A stretch of DNA of 64,000 nucleotides from Rana temporaria (GCF_905171775.1 NC_053490.1:159129969-159193968); one strand, 5' to 3'; counted from the first letter of the stretch, positions 32,844 through 46,353 are shown. Translations and numbers: made by a program. The notes: generated by a model not told the origin, from the letters alone.

Positions 32844-33759
32844 TATTGATATTTTATTAAAGAGATAGCCCCCTTAGGGTGGCAATACGTTTAAGGTAAA
32901 AAAGATACAAGTTTAACAAATTAAGGTTTAACAAAATTAATGAAAAACACAACTAAAAATTAGAAAAAATACCCACCCACCCACACTCACACAACCATAC
33001 AGATACAAATGCATGTGTAGTGGCATGCATAAGTAAATCTGTAAATGCACAATACCATCACATCAGGAAACATTGTACATGGTGGACATAGAAAAATAAT
33101 TCTAGGGCCATCATTAAAGTCTAGCCAAAACCTTTTTTCTGAGTTATGGATATGGAGTGCGGAGGTATCGGACCACCTGTCATGTTTTGCTGCTCTTTGG
33201 GGTTCCATTAGAGAGATCTGCCCCTCTCTTCCTATTCTGCTGATAACAGTTTTCCAGAACGGAAATAGGGGAAACCTAGAAAAAACAGGGGTAACTTAGA
33301 CCACCTCTAACATTTTATAAATTTTAAGTGGATAGCTGTAAAAACAGGAATTCTAGTCTTTCCCTATTCTACCCATAACTAGAAAAAATGTTGGCTTGCA
33401 ATACACTTTAGCTCTAGAGTAATGAGCTGTAAAGACATTTAAGGCATCAGCAATTGACAATTTAAGGCACTGTACTTTTTTGTGGTTTCACATGAGCTTG
33501 CAATTTGTGTCCTTGATAAATTTCGTACCATTTACTCAACAAATCCCCATCTTTAATATTTTCCATGGAAATTGGGTAGGTATTATGTTGTGTTTGTGTG
33601 CATTAAGTTAATTTCAGTGTATTTTTTACTAAACATATAGGCTTGCTAAATAGTAGGGTATAGAGCATGTGAGACACAGACACATATAATTTTGTGGCAT
33701 AAACAATTGGACCTGACACTTTTTTTTTATTATACAGGGTCTCTGCTTTCAGAAAATAA
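32844..33759. other. Unassigned AT-rich spacer
   Basis: No gene, element border or RNA signal found. Confidence 0.4.
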
Positions 33760-33763
33760 TTAA

Positions 33764-35330
33764 AGTGATTGTAAAGTTTTTTTTTTATCATAAAAATAAC
33801 AAATGTTATACTTATGTAGCACCCTCTACCATAGGTAGGTGTTTGAGGTGAGGGTTTTGTGTGATAGCTGCCAGGCAGGCTTATGCTTCCTAAGCTAGGC
33901 CTGCTTGTTTTGATCTTGGGGGCAGGGAGTGGTTAGTGTAGCACTGGATGTGACCACCTATGCTTTAGTTCTTGGGCACCTTCCCTGCTTCCAGGGAGAA
34001 TGTTCTGGAAGAGGGGCAGGGATGGGAATTGGAGTGACAGGGAGCTCCTGTAAGGAGCCCTGACCAATCCACAACTAGAATTGTCAGGGGGCAGGCCTCC
34101 TACTTAAACTCAGGTCTGGCCCACTGGAGGGGAGTTGTCGGCTGGGTGAAGTGAAGAATGCAATGTTAGACTGCAGCAGGAGGCCCATCCCTATCTGGGG
34201 GGGTGCAGACCTCGGCGGGGGAGCTCAGGAGCTGGGAGAAAGCCTCTCTCCTTACATGGTAATGGAGGCAGTGTTCTGGAACAGAGGAGCTGGAGAAGCA
34301 GTCGGTATGCATGTCTGGGTAAATTCTTCACCAAGGACCCAGGGCAGGAGAAGTTCGGTGTGTGAGCCACAGTGGATATCTGGAGGAGACATGCCAGGGG
34401 AGCTGGGTGCAAGCCAGAGGAGAGACTGTGGGGTTTCGAGACAAATCGATGTAGCCTGCGGGCAAAGGATTTGCAAGTCGGGCTAGCTGGGATCAGTAGT
34501 CCACTAACTATCTAATGCTGCTAAACAACGAGGCCATCAAAAAGGGGTACTGCAAGTCCCTGGCTTATCAAATTCAGCAAAGTTTAGCAAACCACCTGGG
34601 ATTATTTAAAGTGATGCCTGGTGCGGTGTAAAGATGATGGGACGGAGAGACTAACATTGTACAGTGAAGTTTTGTGCAGGAGGAGAAGAGTCCTGGGAGT
34701 AAACGTCTGCAGGAGTTGGTGCAGAGGAGGAGTAACAATCTGTAGGAGTTGGTGCAGAGGAAAGACTGTAAATGTTAGAGTCCATCATTTTTTCAAAAGC
34801 GCAATTGATTTAACAATTCTCTAATATCAATGGCAAAGCGATCTGTTCTGTGGGCATCCCATACTTCTTTTCCCCAACCAAGTTATACCCCCCAAATAAA
34901 CAAAAACAAAAGCAAATGACTGTTTATTGTCTCCTGGAGAGTGATGTATGAAGGTCTGGCAGCAGGGTGAACAGGGTGGATGTTAGCAACTAGAGCAGAG
35001 CAGCCCGGATCCTCCTCTACTTGGGTCACTCTTCTGTGACCATGGCCCCTCCCTCCTGTTCAGTGCCCCAACAGCAAGCAGCTTGTTATGGGGGCACCTG
35101 AGCCGAGTCACAGCTCCCTGTGTCCATTCAGACACAGAGCCCTGACCCGACCTCACCCCCTCTCTCCCCTGATTGGCTATCTGACTTTTATTGACAGCAG
35201 GGGCACCTCTCCAGCCAATCAGGTGAGAGAATCTCAGATGGCTGAGACACTCATGGACATTGCTGGACAGAGATGGACCTCAGGTAAGTGTTAGGAGGGC
35301 CAAGGGGGGGTATTCATAAGTCTTTTTATC
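33764..35330 (+). repeat. Family A dispersed repeat, interrupted
   Basis: Starts after TTAA with agtgattgtaaag and caaatgttatacttat, the complement of the family A ending. After an insertion it resumes at about 34994 with gagcagcccggatcctcct, matched in reverse at 43790-43820. Its far border is not defined. Confidence 0.6.
33815..34988 (+). repeat. Possible solo LTR inside family A
   Basis: 1174 bp starting tgtagcaccctctacc and ending gatgttagca (TG...CA). A TATA-like tacttaaac lies near 34100 and aataaa near 34897, in LTR order. Flanking words actta and actag are only similar. The family A repeat continues on both sides, so this is an insertion of some kind. No internal retroelement genes. 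Confidence 0.4.
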
Positions 35331-37507
35331 TTATTGCATAGAATGCATTACGATAAAATAGAATACTCTAATGTGTTGCTAATAAGTGTCCTAAGGTGGA
35401 CTTTCACCCCAAAACACAAATGATTTGCATCTAGCTCCTTCTCCCTGCCTCTCCCACAATTAGATACATTTTTAAGTGATTTTTACTTTTTTGTGCTGAG
35501 CTACTGATATAGCTCATACGTATAAGAATATCAAGACAAAACAAAGTCAAAAGTCAGCAATGGTAGGCTCCATGTTTTTTATCAGGAAAGAGTTCTTTAA
35601 AATTAGATTATTATTTTTTAAGCAGTACCAATGCTTACTTATGTACAATTTTTAGAACAAATGCACTTAACAAATACACCAAATCAGCTTTTCTATTTTG
35701 GCCTTGTTGAACCTTTTTGATAAAAAGCTTTTTTCTGAACAGTTATTTCCAAGTATTCATGAAGGTTGTGCCATTAAAGCCTAATGAAAATTGTATCGGC
35801 ATATTTTTTTTTATTAGTGAAATAACAATTCAGGGACAGGAACATTCAGATACATAACCATAAAATGGTTTACCATTGCAGGCATTGCTAATTACCTCTT
35901 GGTTCAGAAATATGCCAATGTTATATTATGCAGTGATATCTAATGTATAAAAATAATGCATTCATAAAGGTGTTAAGCAGATTATAAAAAAAAAGCTTGG
36001 CTTAAAACATTACTACTGGATTACATTGCACAGAAGGGGAGCTTAAATGAAAGTCCCTTCAAGGGAAGTATAGAGAATTTAAAGTTACCGATAAGGCTGA
36101 ATCCGATGGCTCTGAAGTTGGCTTCTTCCTAAAAGAAACTTAAGAAACTTATTAAGATAACATCAGGTAATTTATGGTGAGGTTTTTGCTGAGATTTCAG
36201 ATAAAGTACTACTTTGTGATGTTTCTCCATAAACTTTATAAGCATATATGATATGAACTGGAGTGCCCTTATGCTTTCAATCACCTGCCTACCCTCAATA
36301 GACTTGCAAGAATAAAACTTAATATTTTGATGGAGTTTCTCCTTGTGCATTGCTTTGGTACAATTATTTGCGCTACATATACTTCTTTAGGCTAAGAAAC
36401 AAAGCAATTTTGTTCACTTTACCTGTAAATTATTACATTCAGAAAGGCATAGTATAATAGCATTAAACATAACTGTCTCCTTGTCTTTGATGCTGTAAAA
36501 TGTTCTTGGTTTTGCATAAATATATGCTACTTAAAAGAGTTTGCACAGTTCATAAAAAAAACTTTAGTTGCTTCAAAATATGTACTATGATTTGCATTCC
36601 CCTTGCTAAATGTACTTTATATAAACATGTCCTCGCCTTACCTTTTTAGAATATGTTTTTGTAAATGTGGTATATAACTAGATGGTAAGATTATCTTATG
36701 TATGAAGAGAAGAAGAATGATATCAGGTTGTGGATTAATGTAAACCAAGCCATTTAACATTTTATTTTATCCTGTATGGTTTTATGTTTTGTTCTCTCTC
36801 TTATATCACTGCTCTTTAGCAATCCCTCAACAGCAGTTGACTAGTAATCAGATTTTTGAAGCCAAAATTGGTTCTTACACAGTGGCTCTGATTTATCATA
36901 GAAATTATCTTTACCCATTATGTTTGAAAAAAAAAAATAGCTGGTGCCCTGGGAAACTGCAGGAGTGTACATCCGCTATTGCAAGACATAAGCTATTTGT
37001 AAATGTGGAAGCCTATGTTTTTTTTGCCACTGCTCACGTCTGCATCCTCTGTCCCCCTTTTTCAAAACTGATCGCCCTGCATCTCTCACCTAATACTGCT
37101 CACCACTGCAACTTTTGCAGCATGAAGTCCTCTTTCCCTATTGCTCACAGCTTACCTGAAGTGTAAATAACTTTAAAGCAGGACTTTTGCTGCTGCCAAC
37201 AGAGGCACCATGAGCTATGGGCGGTGCTGGTGGTGTAGCAAAATGGCACAGCTATTATCCACAGCCTGTAGGTTCCTGCTGGATAATTTTAGGAATGCAA
37301 TGCCCAGGAGTAATATGGCTGATGGATGGGGGTGGGGGGGGTGCAGCAGATGGTGAATTTGATGGTCTGACAGGTGGAGGGTGAGCTCTGATCCTGTCAT
37401 TGAGAGTCGCAGGTGTAAAGCAATATGAAGGTAGCAAGCTGCTGTGCTTAAAAACTGGTGGAGTCTCTGGATGTGGGGAAAAAACCTGTCCCTCAACATT
37501 AACACAA
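35331..37507. other. Unassigned AT-rich stretch
   Basis: About 2.2 kb with no supported gene. A cttcacccc word near 35403 resembles the terminus of a TTAA repeat. Short open frames show no family resemblance. Confidence 0.4.
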
Positions 37508-37680
37508 GGGGGTTAATTTACTAAAATAGGAGAGTGAAAAATCTGGTGCAGCTGTGCATGGTAGCCAATCAGTTTCTAACTTCAGCTTATTCAATTAAGC
37601 TTTGGCAAAATAACCTGGAAGCTGACTGGTTTCTATGCAAAGCTTTCAGATTTCACTCTAGTTTTGGTAAATTAAGCCCA
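37508..37680. mobile_element. Palindromic MITE, 173 bp
   Basis: Ends ggttaatttactaaaa and ttttggtaaattaagcc, with the interior (gtagccaatcag.../...ctgactggtttctatgc) inverted throughout. No clear target duplication. Confidence 0.7.
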
Positions 37681-37856
37681 GGGTGCCTTTCACTGTGATT
37701 GGGGGGGGTGTTGACTAAAATTTGGTACAGGAAGTGGGGACTGCATAGTCACTTTCCTTTTCCTGCTCATAAAGGAATGCCTAGATAAGAGTCTCCTTTG
37801 AATTCTATAGAGGAGCCATATGCTATATTTTTTGTTTTTTTAAATGTCAACTTTAA

Positions 37857-38772
37857 CCAGTTAACAACCGCCCTATAGACGAAATACGTCTACAAGGCGG
37901 TTGCTTAACTCTGGGAGGACGTCCATGGACGTCCTCCCAGAATCGCACTCCCACGCGCCCTCTGGGGCGCGCACACGGGAATGTCCGTGATGATGCCGGT
38001 TCCTCCCTCCCCTCTCTGTACCGAACGGTACAGTGTGAGAGGAGAGGGGGGAGAGCGATAGCAGCAGCAGCTGCTGCAGGCTGGATCTGTGACAAATGCA
38101 GTCACAGATCCAGCCATCCATCCCTTCCTGTGCAATACTCTGCAATACCCCCATACTCTGAAATACCCCCATACTCTGAAATACCCCCATACTCTGAAAT
38201 ACCCCCAAATACTCTGAAATACCCCCAAATACTCTGCAATACCCCAAAATATTCTGAAATACCCCAAAATATTCTGAAATACCCCATAATACTCTGCAAT
38301 ACCCCACAATATTCTGCAATACCCCACAATACTCTGCAATACCCCACAATACTCTGCAACGTCGCCTATGGGGATTTTTATGTAGCGAAGTTTGGCGCCA
38401 TTCCACGAGCGTGTGCAATTTTGAAGGGTAACATGTTGGGTATCTCTTTACTCGGTAACTTCATCTTTCACATTTATGCAAAAGAATGAAGAAAAAATAC
38501 GAAATTTGCAAAATTTTATAACAGAAACAAAGACAAATTCATTTTTTTTACAGAATTTTCAGTCTTTTTTTTCTTATAGCGCAAAAAATAAAAAACCCAA
38601 CGGTGATTAAATACCACCAAAAGAAAGCTCTATTTGTGTGAAAAAAAGAACGGAAATTTCATTTGGGTACAATGTTGTATGACTGAGTAATTGTCATTCA
38701 AATTGTGAGAGCACCGAAAGCTGAAAATTGGTCTGGTTATTAAGTGGGTTTACGTGCCCAGTGGTCAAGTGG
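37857..38772. mobile_element. TTAA-flanked element with minisatellite
   Basis: TTAA at 37853-37856 and 38773-38776. Ends ccagttaacaaccgccc and ...gtggtcaagtgg. The right part (taccaccaaaagaaagctct, then tttgggtacaatg) is the complement of the left part of the element at 28639. A palindrome ggaggacgtcc lies near 37915-37940. Non-coding. Confidence 0.78.
38125..38360 (+). repeat. 19-bp minisatellite ctgaaatacccccatactc
   Basis: About 12 tandem units of 18-20 bp (variants ctgcaataccccacaatac). The tyrosine/proline-rich and tryptophan-rich frames on the two strands come from it. Confidence 0.92.
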
Positions 38773-38776
38773 TTAA

Positions 38777-40924
38777 AGAAGTACATTGTACTATAAACTT
38801 CAGATGCAGCTATAAGCATCCCAAAGCATGTCATTTCAAGCATCTGATGCACTTTTAATGTTGTCCTAAGTGGTTCCCCATGATTCATACCAGGCCCGTC
38901 AGGTCTGGTATGTATTTAGGGGAACACCCACACAAAAATTAAGAAAAAAAGGACAGTGTCTTGAGTAGTAGGAAAATTGTCCCTCTTTATGGTTACTTAG
39001 TTGCCGAATATTGTTTTCTTTTACTTTTAAGTTTTTATTTTTTTCCTGTAAAAAAAATAAAAAGATAAATAAATATTTTTTAGGGTTATTTTTTTATTTT
39101 ATTTCTTAGTGAGGTATATTTTAGTATATTATTTTTAATGGGTAATTTAATATTTTTTATTGGGTTAGCAGGGTGAACTTTTGTGATATCAGTGTCAAGC
39201 GCACCAATACACATCCTTTGTCCCCCTATTTCCATAAATGCTTATAGAATTAGACAACCCCCTTATTGCTATCATGTCTGGGAGCCCTAAAGGGAGGAGC
39301 AAATTAACTTGCCAAGTGTACAATCGGGCTGCTGGGCTACCTTGCAGCCAGCATGATTTTAAAATGAACATTTAGTGCAGTGAGTGGTTTTGTGACAGAT
39401 ATGATTCAGCTTTATAAAAAAATAGTACTAGATCGGTGATGAGTTTCCTACCGCTACAACTGGTGTTAACAAATACATTTTTCCAGCTACAGAGCCAGTC
39501 AGTGTTGGACGGCCACCATTACCATCTTTTTACAATACTTCTGGCCTGCCATCCATTAACATCTTTTTGCCAGTGCTGCAGGCCTGCCAGCATAATCATC
39601 TTGTGCTGTCTATACAGCTCATAGTCCTTTGGTGCTGTCAGGGTGCCATTGCTAATGATTCTAGATTTGTTTCACTGCTGCCACATATGTGAATTCATTT
39701 CTGCAGGGTCATTGCTTCACACCATTTTAGTTTTTGCTTTGTATAAAGCTGCTCTGGGAATGTCAGGGTGCCACACCTAATGTTACCGCAGTTTGGTCAT
39801 TCTTTTTTATGTAAGGTCATTCCAAAATGTTCGGGGCATGTCATGCTGCTCCAGCAATGTCATGGTGCCACAACTAATTATTAACGCAGCTGCTCTTCTT
39901 TTGTAACATTTAACCCAGTTTGCTGCCTGGTTCATACATCATATGGACCTGACAGTGGGGGTGTTTACACATTCTCAGTGGCTGCCGCCACTGGAATTGT
40001 GTGTATATCTGATGAGCAGACTCCTTCCTGTCAGGTGGAAGTATCTGGTTGGTAATATCGTGTGACATAAAAAATTGGAACTGTCACTATTTTGTTCTCT
40101 ATGGTGTCTGCTTTCAAAAAATGTATAATGTTTGGGGGGATTATATGTAATCTTCAGGCCTAAAATAATTTTTTAAACATATCTGCAAAAAATGCAAAAA
40201 TGGCTCTGGCAGCGAAATGATTACAGGTGCTTGATACAGGCTAGATCATGCTCTGTGTCGCCCTCCATTAAATTTGTGGTTATTGGCTCTCTGAAATATT
40301 GATGTCTGAAAATTATGCCCCGGTGCCCGATTGCTTCCTCACACTCCCAGTAACAGCATCCCCACAAATCCACTCTTCTCCCCTACTTGTTGTTGACCCA
40401 GAAAGCAAGGTGTTTGACGTCACTTTTGAGTCCACCTCTCAGTGTCCCCAGCCAGCATAGCCGGGAAAGAATGTATTGCAATGTGAACTGCATTGCATTT
40501 CATCCAGTCATGTACAAGGGAGACATACAAGCACATAGACTCCCCCCCCCCTCCAAATTGTTTTTATGGAGGCCCCGTACCCCCACATATATGCAGGTAT
40601 GAATGTAAATGCATGCGTTGGGGGTGCCTATGCATGAAAAAGTCAAATGTGATACACAATACACATTACATATCGCACGCTGAAGTGAGAGCAATATTTC
40701 TAGCACCAGATCTCCTCCGTAACACTAAACTGATAAACTATGAGGGGCTTTTAAAATCTCACCTATGGAAAATATAGGGCACTGAAGTTTATCACAATAT
40801 CACCAAGTTTGACATGTTGAATATCTGTTTACTCGGTGCAACATCATCTTTTAGATTTTACCAAAAATTGGGTAATTTATTGAGTTTGCATGCCCTAAAA
40901 TTAACTTTAGTGAATTTTTTTCTG
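38777..40924. other. Unassigned stretch
   Basis: No supported gene. 39400-39960 has repeated phrases of the type gtcatggtgccacaactaat, suggesting the tail array of an old hAT, but no termini were found. Confidence 0.4.
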
Positions 40925-41268
40925 AAAGGAGTTATAAAAGCAGAAGTTTTTTTTATCTTAATGCATTCTATGCATTAGGAAAAAAACATCTGTGTGTAGC
41001 AGCCCCCCCCTAGCGCACCCCAATTACCTACCTGAGCCCCTTCTCTCTCCATCGATGAGGGGGTGGGGCCTTGTCTGGGCTCAGTGTCTGAATGGATACA
41101 CAAAGCTCTGACTTGGCTTGGGTGCCCCCTGTAGCAAGCTGCTGGCTGAGGGGCACTCAAAGGAGGGAGCAGGGCCGTCTTTACCGCAGGGCAAATGGGG
41201 CAGGTGCCCTGGGCCCTGTCTCTGATGGGGGCCCAAAGCAACCCCCTTTAAAAAAAAAAAAAAAAAAA

Positions 41269-41294
<26 letters not shown>

Positions 41295-41299
<5 letters not shown>

Positions 41300-41836
41300 A
41301 GGGGCCCGGAGGCCCCCAGGGGCCCGGAGGCCCCAGGGCCCCAGATGGCAACCCCCCTTTTTTTTTATTTATTTTTAAATAATTTTTTTTTTAATATATT
41401 TTTATTTCTTATTAAAGGGACAATTTTTTTTATGGGGTTTTTTTATGGGTCCCCAGGGGCCCGGAGGCCCCCAGGGCCCCAGATGGCAAGTCCCAGGGCC
41501 CCAGATGGCAACCCCCCTTTTTTTTATTTATTTTTAAATATATATATATTTTTTTTAATATATTTTTATTTCTTATTAAAGGGACAATTTTTTTTATGGG
41601 TCCCCAGGGGCCCGGAGGCCCCCAGGGCCCCAGATGGCAACCCCCTATTTTTTATTAATTTTTAAATTAAAAAAAATATTTTTTTTTAATATATTTTTAT
41701 TTTATTTTTTATTAAAGGGACAATTTTTTTTTAGAGGTCTGGGGGTCCCCAGGGGCCCGTAGTTCCCCAGGGCTCCAGATGACAACCCCCTTTTTTAATA
41801 TAAAAAAACCTTTTTTATATATTTCTTTATTTCTTT

Positions 41837-41917
<81 letters not shown>

Positions 41918-42013
41918 TATATGTTATTATTATTATTATTATTATTATTAAAGGACCCAGAGGTCCCCAGGGATATTATTATTATATATTATTATTTTTT
42001 TTTTCTTTATTTT

Positions 42014-42053
<40 letters not shown>

Positions 42054-42520
42054 TTTATTAAAGGGCTCAGAGGTCCCCAGGTGGCAAACACCCTTTATTT
42101 TTTTTATAAATGTTTATTTTTTTTATTTGTGTTTATATTTTTTTTTTTTTTTATTAAAGGGCCCAGAGGTCCCCAGGGCCCTGGATGGCAACCCCCCCCT
42201 TTTTTTAAAATAAATGTTTCTTTTTTATATATATTTTTTTATTTTTTATTAAAGGGCCCAGAGGTCCCGGATGGCAACCCCCTTTTTTTTGTAATTTATT
42301 TTTATTAAAAAAAAATTATTAAAGGGCCCAGAGGTCCCCAGGGCCCCAGATGGCAACCCCCTTTTTAAAATATATGTTTTATATATATTTTTTATTTCTT
42401 TTTTTCTTTTTATTAAAGGGCCCAGAGGTCCCCAGGGCCCCGGATGGCTACACCCCTTTTTTTATATATATTTTTCTTTATTTCTTTCTATATTTCTTTT
42501 TTTGTAAAGGGCCCACCGTT
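41295..42520 (+). repeat. G/C-box plus T-tract minisatellite
   Basis: About ten irregular units, each an aggggcccagaggtccccag-type box, then gatggcaacccccc, then a T/A-rich tract ending attaaaggg. Unit length is roughly 85-200 bp because the T tracts vary. One unit contains a (TA)n run at 41840-41930. Confidence 0.9.
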
Positions 42521-42988
42521 TCTACATTTGCGGCAGCCCCCTCCTGCTTCTCAATTTAAGGCGGCAGCACCCCCCCATCCCGGTTCTCTGCTCCAGGGGG
42601 CCCATGCCTGAAACTGTGTAAGTGGCCCCATAATTTCTGATGGCGGCCCTGCCGCCCGTTAAGCCCCTGTGCTGCCCACAAATCAGGCTGAAAATCATCA
42701 GCGGCACGCAGCCAGTGACAGTACTGCTTCCCTTCCCAGTGTTTTAAAATGTACAGCACCCCTGGCTTCCCTTTAGACGTGCACTTCTCCCTTCCTGCCA
42801 CTGGGTGCTGCTTGTATATAAAAGTGAATTAGAATGTGATTTTATAACATCCCCAGTTTGCTCTTCCCGAGGCTGACTTCTTCATGTCCTGCTCCTCAAG
42901 GTATGTCACTGTTTGCTAATCTATATTGTAAATAGAAGTTTTCTGTAGAGTGTGCCCAAAGTCTTTATAATATTTGATGATTCACTGC

Positions 42989-43140
42989 AGGTCTGGTCAG
43001 TGTTTTAAAAAGTTCCTCTATTTTACACATGGCATGGCATGGGGGTCACAGCACCGTCTGTCCATTCTGTATTAGCACCATGGGACGCCATGCCATGTGT
43101 AAAATAGAGGAACTCTTTAAATCACAGACCAGACCTGCAG
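42989..43140. repeat. Internal palindrome of the hAT
   Basis: tgcaggtctggtc and ttcctctattttacacatgg at the left are the complement of the right half (ccatgtgtaaaatagaggaa, then gaccagacctgca). The loop holds about 45 bases. Confidence 0.85.
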
Positions 43141-43900
43141 TTCAGGCTGAGTAAGGTCTCAGAGCACATGGCATTACTGTATGTATTTAACTGCTTGATG
43201 GGCTTATTTTGGGCCTGGCTGGTTCACATGTATGTGTTTTGGCGGCCCACATTTGCGCAGGCACAGCAGCCCATTCATTTGAATGGGCTGCCATGCCTGC
43301 GTTTCCTGCAAAGAAAAGTGCATGCCTCATGTAATAGGCTGCGCACACGGCACGCCCATGCCCATCAAACACTGAAATACAGCACTGTCTGTCCATTCTG
43401 CTGTCTGCTGTGACTTATCTGCAGTTCCCGCACTGTCAAACTTGCTGCATTTTTAGACGTTTAGGTCACGCTTTTAAAAACACAGTGCGTTTGTGTGTGC
43501 AAGAACTGCAGGTAAGTAGCATGGTGCAAAAGAAGAATGGATTTCAAGGCAACTGTATTTTTAAAATGCTGAATGCACCTTTTTTCTGCAGGAAACAAAG
43601 GCATGGCAGCCCATTCAAATCAATGGGCTGCTGTACCTGCACAAATGAGGACTGCCAAAACATACATGTGAACCAGCCAGGCCCAAAATAAGCTGGAGGG
43701 GGGCCCAAAAAAAATGTTTGCCCAGGGCCCAAACCATATTAAAGACGGCCCTGGGAGGGAGGGGCCAGGAGGAGCAAAGAGGGACCCAAGAAGAGGAGGA
43801 TCCGGGCTGCTCTGTGCAAAACCAACTGCACAGAAGAGGTAAGTATAACATGTTTGTTTTTTTTGTTTTTTAAACAAGCCTTTACAATCACTTGACATTT

Positions 43901-44120
43901 TGCATTTCCTAGACCTTTGCAGTAATGTCGTGTGACATATAAAATTGGAACTACCACTATTTTATTCTCTATACTGTCCCCTTTTAGAAAATATATAATA
44001 TTTGGGGGTTTTATGCAATTTTCAGGGTTAAAATTATTTTATAGCATATGTGCAAACAATGCAAAAACAACTATGGTAATGAAAGGGATAAAGGTGCTTG
44101 ATCAAGTCAATCATTTTTTT
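43901..44120. other. Unassigned spacer
   Basis: Resembles 40050-40160 (tcgtgtgacataaaaaattggaa against cgtgtgacatataaaattgg), so it is part of an unresolved dispersed repeat. Confidence 0.4.
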
Positions 44121-44872
44121 TAGGGCTGTTACTGATTAAAATTTTCGTGTTCGATTAATCGATTTTTTTTAATCGATTAATCGACTATTTTCGATTAATT
44201 ATAACGCACATACAGATTCAACTACTTTTAGCTGATTTCCTTGCATTGCAACTCTGCATTAGTCAGTGGTAAATGTGGTATACATTAAATACAATCGCCC
44301 GACACTAGTTAGTTTCCACAATCCATGACTTAACTTCACAGTTCACACAAATACATTTCAAATTCAAACTGTAGCACTGACGTAAGTAATTTTTTCTTAT
44401 TAAACTTTAAGAAAAACGTAGAAAGTTTGTTTAACTTTAATTATAAAACATATCTAGTATATTGACTGTCAGTCACTTTATAGTAGGCAAGTAGGCATCA
44501 GCCAGTCACGCAGACATACCAGAGTGTTTACATTTTCTGGAAGCAGACATGATCGCATTTTATTGACAATATACCCTGAAGAACTGAAGAGTCTTTCGCA
44601 CAGAACAGATGTTGCCGATACACAAAGAATTGTCTGCACAAAACTGCTTAGGACAGGAAAACGATGGTTATTTTTGCCCCCTTCCCCTAAAGGAGCCTGA
44701 TGCATCCTCCTGCTCCACAGATGCAAAGGTACCTCAATCCAATGGGTGCAGTTTGTTCGCATCCCACAGGGTAAGCCTCACTGTCCAGGCTGTCCGGTGA
44801 CGTCAAGAATTTTGATCGATCAAAAAAATGTAAGATTAATCGTGGAATTAATCTTTAATTTCCCCAGCCCTA
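44121..44872 (-). mobile_element. hAT remnant with AATCGATTAATCGA ends
   Basis: Duplication attttttt on both sides (44113-44120, 44873-44880; low complexity, so weak by itself). Ends tagggctg and cagcccta are inverted. The left subterminal region is rich in atcgattaatcg words and the right in gatcgatc/gattaatcg. Internally deleted. Confidence 0.85.
44478..44762 (-). pseudogene. hAT transposase dimerisation (hATC) fragment
   Basis: The C-terminal part of a BED/hAT transposase: VLSSFVQTILCVSATSVLCE then RLFSSSGYIVNKMRSCLLPE then NVNTLVCLRDWL. The SATSVLCERLFSSSG block is the hATC signature. The catalytic core is absent, so it is not functional. The frame ends with a stop at the element's left side. 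Confidence 0.85.
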
Positions 44873-46331
44873 ATTTTTTTGCATTCAAATGCTGGTATTT
44901 TGATTTCTATTTTTTTCTGGTATCTCTCCTGTTCAAAATACATTTTTAATAATAAAAAGAATTTTGCAATATTCTTATTTAAAAAGAGAAAATTAAACAC
45001 TATATTATTCTTTGCCCTTAAAAGTTAAATGAGATGAGTGGTTTATCAAATGATCGTGCAGTGAGTAATACTACTCCTTTAATTCAACTGATAACACTTC
45101 ACTTTCCTTTGTATAGATGCTCAAAAGCTAAATGAAAATGTGGTTTAGAAAATAAGATCTAAAAGAAATTGTAGATTTTAGCACGTGCGGTCTGTGTCAT
45201 CTTACTTCTATCAGGATCAGAACAATGTCAATGTTTTTTTAAATTATCTAAAATATAAAATTGGGATGTGGTTTACAAGAAACTGTGGAAATATTATATA
45301 TGCTTTGTTTGGTATATTACTTTTACTATATATATATACTATATTACTTTCTGGGAAATATAGATGTAGCCGTACCCCGTAGGGGTTGCTGAGTGTAGTG
45401 GTCCGTCTGTCACCCTGCCCAGCCAGGCACACATTTTTCAAGCATCCAGAGACATGAAAGCAGTCCTTGCACTGTTTTCTTTTGTATTTTAATGAGGGGA
45501 ATTTAACTTGGATAGGGATAGGAAATTTATGAGATGCCTAGGTAATTGACAATCCAAATTTGGCCCAACTATACACACCACGGTATATACAATCTCCTCT
45601 TCTCCTCCCACACTTCCTAGCTTGCAGACTATCACTCCTCACTCTTCCAGCACATCACTTGCTTGCACTTCCCGGGCCAGCTAGCACTGTAGGCGTGACA
45701 CTGGCTCAACCAGGCCCAAAGCAGATGCCCTTTGCAGGCAGGGACCACAGCCCCTATGGCGTAGCAAAAATAGAAAGTTCCAGTGCTAGCTGTCCCTGTG
45801 ACTACTGCTCCCTTATACCACCTCTTCAGTCACTGCCAGTCCTCCTGGCTGCAGCTGCCTCTTTCCCCTGCCTATGTCAGCACAATCCTCCAGCCTGGCT
45901 CCGTACTCATCCCAGACTGCTGCATCTCAGTCCTCTCAGGCATGCCTCCCAGTCCTCACGACTGTGTGAACGCACACCAGCTCTCTTGGCTGCCTCTGTA
46001 GAACTCCTGGAGACTTGCCTGGTAGGGTTCTCCTGCTGTCCTCTCTTGCTCCTCCTGTGTCTCCTGGTCAGGACACCTCTGTGGGTTGTAAGAGGGCCAC
46101 ACACAGCTGTGACAATACTTGAATAGCAAGCAAGGTAATGATTATACAATTGAATTTGCAGGATGTAAGCGCATGGGTGTATAATGGGAAAAATAATACA
46201 TATTCTGTGAAGAACTCATTTAAAGTAAAGGTTTACATTTTTAAATAGGTTTGCATTTTTGAAAGTCACATTGATAAATTTTTTGTTTAATCCCATTGAT
46301 TAAATAGTAATTGATTAATGGTAAAAATGTA
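44873..46331. other. Unassigned stretch
   Basis: No supported gene. 45560-46090 is C/T-rich and gives a long open frame on the plus strand with low-complexity Leu/Pro/Ser composition that matches no family I know. Confidence 0.4.
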
Positions 46332-46353
46332 TATACAGTATATAATGTATACA

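Larger units (their letters stand above)
41170..43753. mobile_element. Non-autonomous hAT, 2.6 kb
   Basis: Perfect 8-bp duplication ggagggag (41162-41169, 43754-43761); ends cagggccgtcttta and taaagacggccctg. It contains a G-rich/T-rich minisatellite and two internal inverted pairs (42989-43140; 43195-43300 against 43590-43695). No transposase sequence. Confidence 0.92.
40925..43900 (-). repeat. Family A copy interrupted by a hAT
   Basis: Left part 40925-41169 and right part 43754-43900 flank the hAT at 41170-43753. The right part ends tttacaatcactt, the complement of agtgattgtaaa at 33764. Orientation is opposite to the 33764 copy. Confidence 0.65.

Noticed and set aside
34151..34486. 111-codon open frame as a host exon
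   Set aside because: Lies within the possible solo LTR; composition is unremarkable and no family match is apparent.
37873..38489. Repeated YGGISEYG-type and YSEIPPYSEIPP-type proteins
   Set aside because: Both come from the 19-bp minisatellite read on either strand.
45560..46126. 188-codon open frame, Leu/Pro/Ser-rich
   Set aside because: C/T-rich low-complexity composition, no domain resemblance and no splice or promoter context.
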